DNA of 13,179 nt, from contig QGUO01000050.1 of the NCBI GenBank assembly GCA_003242495.1, positions 1 to 13,179 on the forward strand. Reading direction: 5' to 3'. The notes below the pieces were generated by a model. The model was given only the letters and a program-made list of their open reading frames with translations. It made no database searches and was not told the DNA's origin. Made by a program: the position numbers and the translations under genes. Below, piece by piece: positions 12,294 to 13,179 of the stretch. Within the stretch, counting starts at the first letter, position 1. Every line of letters begins with the position of its first letter. Origin of the DNA: Pseudomonadota bacterium (lineage in GTDB: Bacteria; Pseudomonadota; Gammaproteobacteria; Steroidobacterales; Steroidobacteraceae).

Positions 12294-13179
12294 GCTGCTG
12301 CGCGGAGACCTGCCGCCCGCTGGCCATCCGGTGATTCTGCGAGCGGGCGGCGACCTGCCCCGTTTCCCGGGCTATCGGCCGCTCTGGCTCAACAGCGGCA
12401 CGGCGGCGCTTGCCCTGGCCATGCTGCTTGCACGGCGGCGCCGGCCGGAGCTGGCGCGACCCGAGGCGGTGCTGCCCGCATATGGCTGCCCGGACCTCGT
12501 GGCGGCGGCGGTCCATGCCGGTGTGACCCCTGTGCTGGCGGATATCCAGGCGGAGGATCCCGGCTATTGCCTGGACTCCCTCGAAGCGGTCATCGGGCCC
12601 AACACGGTCGCGGTCGTCGCGGTCAATTTCCTCGGCATTGCCGACCGTCTCGAGGCGCTGCAGGCTCTCCTGCGTCGGCGCGCGGACGCCCTCCTGATCG
12701 AGGACAACGCCCAATGGTTCCCCGAGGCCGAGCCCGGCGTGCGCCTGCGGGGCGACATGGTGTGCCTGAGCTTCGGGCGGGGCAAGCCCGTCTCCCTGCT
12801 TGGCGGGGGAGCGTTGCTGGTGGCAGAGCATCTCTGTGAGCCGCTGGGCGTGGGCGCAATACCGCTTGCGCCGGCGCGCAATGGCAGCCTGCTCGAGGTC
12901 GAGGTGGCCACTCGCCTGTACAACCTGCTGTTGCAGCCGCGGCTCTATTGGCTCATGAACCGCAACCCGGTCCTGCGGCTGGGGCGCACCGTGTATCGGG
13001 AACTGCAGGCCATCGAGGCTTGCCCGCTGCACCGGCTGAAACGGCTGCCCGCCAATGTCGCGGCGCACATCGCCCGACCCCGGCACACCGAACGCTTGCT
13101 GCACACGATGGTGGCGTCCCTCGAGAATGTCTCGAGCCTGCCCGCGCGCGTCGGCCGTCGCGCGGGCAGGCTGTTGCGG
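12280..13179 (+). CDS. DegT/DnrJ/EryC1/StrS-type PLP aminotransferase (3' partial)
   Basis: Exactly 300 codons are visible and the frame is still open at the window edge. The fold type I PLP signature is clear: LNSGTAALAL (37-46) for phosphate binding, VLPAYGCPDLVAAAVHAGVT (64-83), VLADIQ (85-90), Asp142 in LIEDNAQ for the pyridine nitrogen, and SFGRGKPVSLLGGGALL (164-180), where Lys169 is the expected Schiff-base lysine. The family transfers an amino group, usually from glutamate, to a keto group, most often on a nucleotide sugar. The N-terminus is shorter than in typical sugar aminotransferases, and the 'SFGRGKPVSLLGGG' loop departs from the common 'SF...K.l..geGG', so a non-sugar substrate is possible. 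ATG 12280 overlaps the ATP-grasp gene end by 14 bp; GAGCGGGTGA upstream is a weak ribosome-binding site. Its pairing with the ligase suggests that one supplies an amine and the other acylates it. A perfect inverted repeat lies at 13135-13172 within it. Confidence 0.88.
   Translation, partial: MSRLELLRGDLPPAGHPVILRAGGDLPRFPGYRPLWLNSGTAALALAMLLARRRRPELARPEAVLPAYGCPDLVAAAVHAGVTPVLADIQAEDPGYCLDSLEAVIGPNTVAVVAVNFLGIADRLEALQALLRRRADALLIEDNAQWFPEAEPGVRLRGDMVCLSFGRGKPVSLLGGGALLVAEHLCEPLGVGAIPLAPARNGSLLEVEVATRLYNLLLQPRLYWLMNRNPVLRLGRTVYRELQAIEACPLHRLKRLPANVAAHIARPRHTERLLHTMVASLENVSSLPARVGRRAGRLLR
13135..13172. repeat. Perfect 14-bp inverted repeat inside the aminotransferase gene
   Basis: AGCCTGCCCGCGCG (13135-13148) and CGCGCGGGCAGGCT (13159-13172) are perfect complements separated by 10 bases. 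The repeat lies in frame within codons for about residues 286-298, an Arg/Ala-rich stretch. Such a strong stem in coding mRNA is unusual; the gene is still open 7 bases later, so it is not a normal 3' terminator unless the frame ends soon outside the window. Confidence 0.7.

Overview
The window is a piece of a cell-surface or exopolysaccharide biosynthesis locus from a GC-rich bacterium, most likely a proteobacterium (gamma- or beta-). That placement is inferred from high G+C at third codon positions, tight ATGA/TGATG-type gene overlaps and the family mix; the sequence alone does not name a genus. No rRNA, tRNA, CRISPR array, transposase or phage gene was found.

Layout. Positions 3-3167 (+) hold the tail of a probable glycosyltransferase, a membrane-anchored family 2 glycosyltransferase and an AsnB-type glutamine-dependent amidotransferase. 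Next comes a gene for a secreted beta-sandwich (concanavalin A-like) protein at 3375-4208 (+). A 498-bp non-coding spacer full of hairpins and repeats follows, then a second, distantly similar secreted protein in convergent orientation at 4707-5522 (-). A 543-bp divergent intergenic region leads to a family 4 glycosyltransferase at 6066-7214 (+). That gene collides tail to tail with a three-gene minus-strand operon running 10732 to 7195: a D-2-hydroxyacid dehydrogenase-like protein, another family 4 glycosyltransferase and a Wzy/WaaL-type O-antigen polymerase or ligase. A 394-bp divergent region separates that operon from an overlapping plus-strand pair: an ATP-grasp ligase at 11127-12293 and a DegT/DnrJ/EryC1/StrS-type PLP aminotransferase that runs off the window end.

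How the parts could work together (inference). The glycosyltransferases assemble a lipid-linked repeat unit and the Wzy/WaaL-like protein polymerises or transfers it. The aminotransferase, ATP-grasp ligase, dehydrogenase homologue and AsnB-type amidotransferase form a plausible set for nitrogen-containing decorations, such as amino sugars, N-acyl groups or uronamides. The two exported beta-sandwich proteins would act on or bind the polymer outside the cytoplasmic membrane. No flippase, chain-length regulator, export porin, initiating phosphosugar transferase or exosortase is visible, so the locus must continue beyond both ends.

Most unusual points: the convergent pair of secreted beta-sandwich paralogues around a repeat-rich spacer; a dehydrogenase whose expected catalytic His is replaced by Tyr; an octamer (CGTGACGT) recurring in three non-coding positions; and a perfect 14-bp inverted repeat inside the aminotransferase gene.
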